A DNA stretch of 6,676 nt from an uncultured Desulfomonile sp. (GTDB lineage Bacteria; Desulfobacterota; Desulfomonilia; Desulfomonilales; Desulfomonilaceae). The stretch is taken from contig CALDNG010000444.1 in the NCBI GenBank assembly GCA_937915285.1, forward strand, positions 1-6,676, read 5' to 3'. Both the position numbers and the translations under genes were made by a program. This document shows, piece by piece, positions 5,749 to 6,676 of this stretch; within the stretch, counting starts at the first letter, position 1, and each line of letters starts with the position of its first letter. The notes below the pieces were generated by a model. The model had not been told where the DNA came from, ran no database searches, and saw only the letters and a program-made list of their open reading frames with translations.

Positions 5749-6676
5749 TTACTCGAAACGCATAGCAACTATCGGATCCAGGCGACTAGCGTTTCTGGCA
5801 GGGATTAAGCCTGACGCCACTCCGATTAGAGCCCCAGCAGTTATTGCGGAGATCAATGCCACAAAATACATAGATAAAATGATCGGTGTCTGAAAAACGA
5901 ATCGCGACATTATAACAACTATGGTTGACCCGAGCGAGACTCCAATCAAGGCCCCTGTCATGCAGACAGTGATGGATTCGAAGAGGAACTGCTGGACAAT
6001 GTTTTTGTCGGTTGCGCCCACAGCCTTGCTGAGGCCAATTTCGGTTGTGCGTTCGCGTACTAGCGCAATCATTACATTTCCAACTCCAAATCCTGCCAGC
6101 AGGATTGTAGCGCATACAGCGAGGTAGATAAAAAGCTTGAAAAGCTTCACGATATTCTGAACCATTTTCACGAGTTCTGGTTCATACTGGATTGCAATCC
6201 CAAGTAACGGCCTCTTCTGACGCAGGACTCGCCCTATTTCATTATACACTTTTTCTACTTGGTCAAGGCCAGCCGGCAAGACAGTGATACGTCTGATGCT
6301 GTGCATCCCGGGAATTCGCGCCCTGACGACAGTTATGGGAACAAAGATCGCCTGCTCCAGGTCCTGATCTTCCGGGTCCTCAACCAGTCCGATCACCTGA
6401 AAGCTGATCCCTTCAACTGTAATGCTTTCTCCCACTCCTGATCGGTCTCTCCCAAAAAGCTGTTTTCTAAGGTCGTTGCCAATTACGCAGACAAGTTTCA
6501 TCTCTTTTATGTCGGATTCTTCTATCCCACGACCGGCAGTTACTGGCAAATGTGCGGCCAATTTGAAAAAATTTGAATCGACCCCGATTATTTTAAGGTC
6601 CGGGTATTCAACGTTCCTGAAAATCGCCTTGAATTCCAGCAGGGACGGCCACCAGGAATAGACCGATGGGGAGACT
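5749..6676 (-). CDS. MacB/FtsX-type ABC transporter permease, C-terminal 308 residues (permease A, 5' end outside window)
   Basis: The frame is open to the right edge, so the first membrane segment and the start lie outside; an apparent start at 6561 is an internal TTG leucine. The visible part opens in the periplasmic domain with SVYSWWPSLLEF, then VDSNFFKLAAHLPVTAGRGI, the position where MacB proteins have 'GV.P.YF.L....+..GR'. FVPIT (111-115) closes this domain. Membrane segments lie near 177-203, 230-256 and 266-292. The coupling motif RERTTEIGLSKAVGATD is at 207-223 and the end is DPIVAMRFE. Stop TAA 5751-5749 is followed after 4 bases by the start of permease B, so A and B form one operon. 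Its ATPase (LolD/MacB class) and any membrane-fusion partner should lie to the right of the window. Export of a peptide, lipid or drug is possible; the substrate is unknown. Confidence 0.93.
   Translation of the reverse strand, partial: VSPSVYSWWPSLLEFKAIFRNVEYPDLKIIGVDSNFFKLAAHLPVTAGRGIEESDIKEMKLVCVIGNDLRKQLFGRDRSGVGESITVEGISFQVIGLVEDPEDQDLEQAIFVPITVVRARIPGMHSIRRITVLPAGLDQVEKVYNEIGRVLRQKRPLLGIAIQYEPELVKMVQNIVKLFKLFIYLAVCATILLAGFGVGNVMIALVRERTTEIGLSKAVGATDKNIVQQFLFESITVCMTGALIGVSLGSTIVVIMSRFVFQTPIILSMYFVALISAITAGALIGVASGLIPARNASRLDPIVAMRFE

Noticed and set aside
5786..6115. A 109-codon minus-strand frame inside permease A
   Set aside because: It is an out-of-frame shadow of the FtsX domain and rich in residues typical of shifted reading.
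1..6676. Insertion sequences, CRISPR arrays, tRNA or rRNA genes
   Set aside because: No transposase, terminal repeats with target duplications, regularly spaced repeats or cloverleaf were seen on either strand.

Overview
The window is bacterial DNA of middling GC content. It is dominated by MacB/FtsX-type ABC transporter permeases: two complete and two cut by the window edges. Nothing fixes the species. The style (tandem MacB-like permeases, a Ser-type dienelactone-hydrolase-like protein with a signal peptide, an EmrE-like pump) fits a Gram-negative, perhaps a Desulfobacterota/deltaproteobacterial relative, but that is a guess.

Layout: 1-606 (+) is the C-terminal part of permease D. It meets permease C (612-1805, -) tail to tail with 5 bp between the stop codons. 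Upstream of C on the same strand is a secreted alpha/beta hydrolase (2019-2885, -). Then comes an intergenic stretch (2886-3467) with a strong + strand terminator that has no + strand gene in front of it, so an unannotated RNA is possible. Next is a 55-residue two-cysteine protein of unknown function (3468-3635, -), with a near-perfect Shine-Dalgarno sequence and its own terminator. About 500 bp (3636-4134) hold no convincing gene. The right end holds an EmrE-like small multidrug transporter (4135-4461, -) downstream of a tandem, probably translationally coupled permease pair: A (5749 to the window edge, -) and B (4551-5744, -).

How it may work together: the permeases lack a nucleotide-binding domain, and no ATPase or membrane-fusion protein is encoded here. 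A and B are adjacent and distinct, which suggests they form a heterodimeric inner-membrane channel with a LolD/MacB-type ATPase encoded beyond the right edge. D probably belongs to a second operon entering from the left. B and C are close paralogues of identical length (397 aa), so the locus has expanded by permease duplication. The substrate cannot be read from the sequence. The hydrolase, SMR pump and 55-aa protein are neighbours, but a shared pathway is only a hypothesis. No mobile element, CRISPR array, tRNA or rRNA was recognised.
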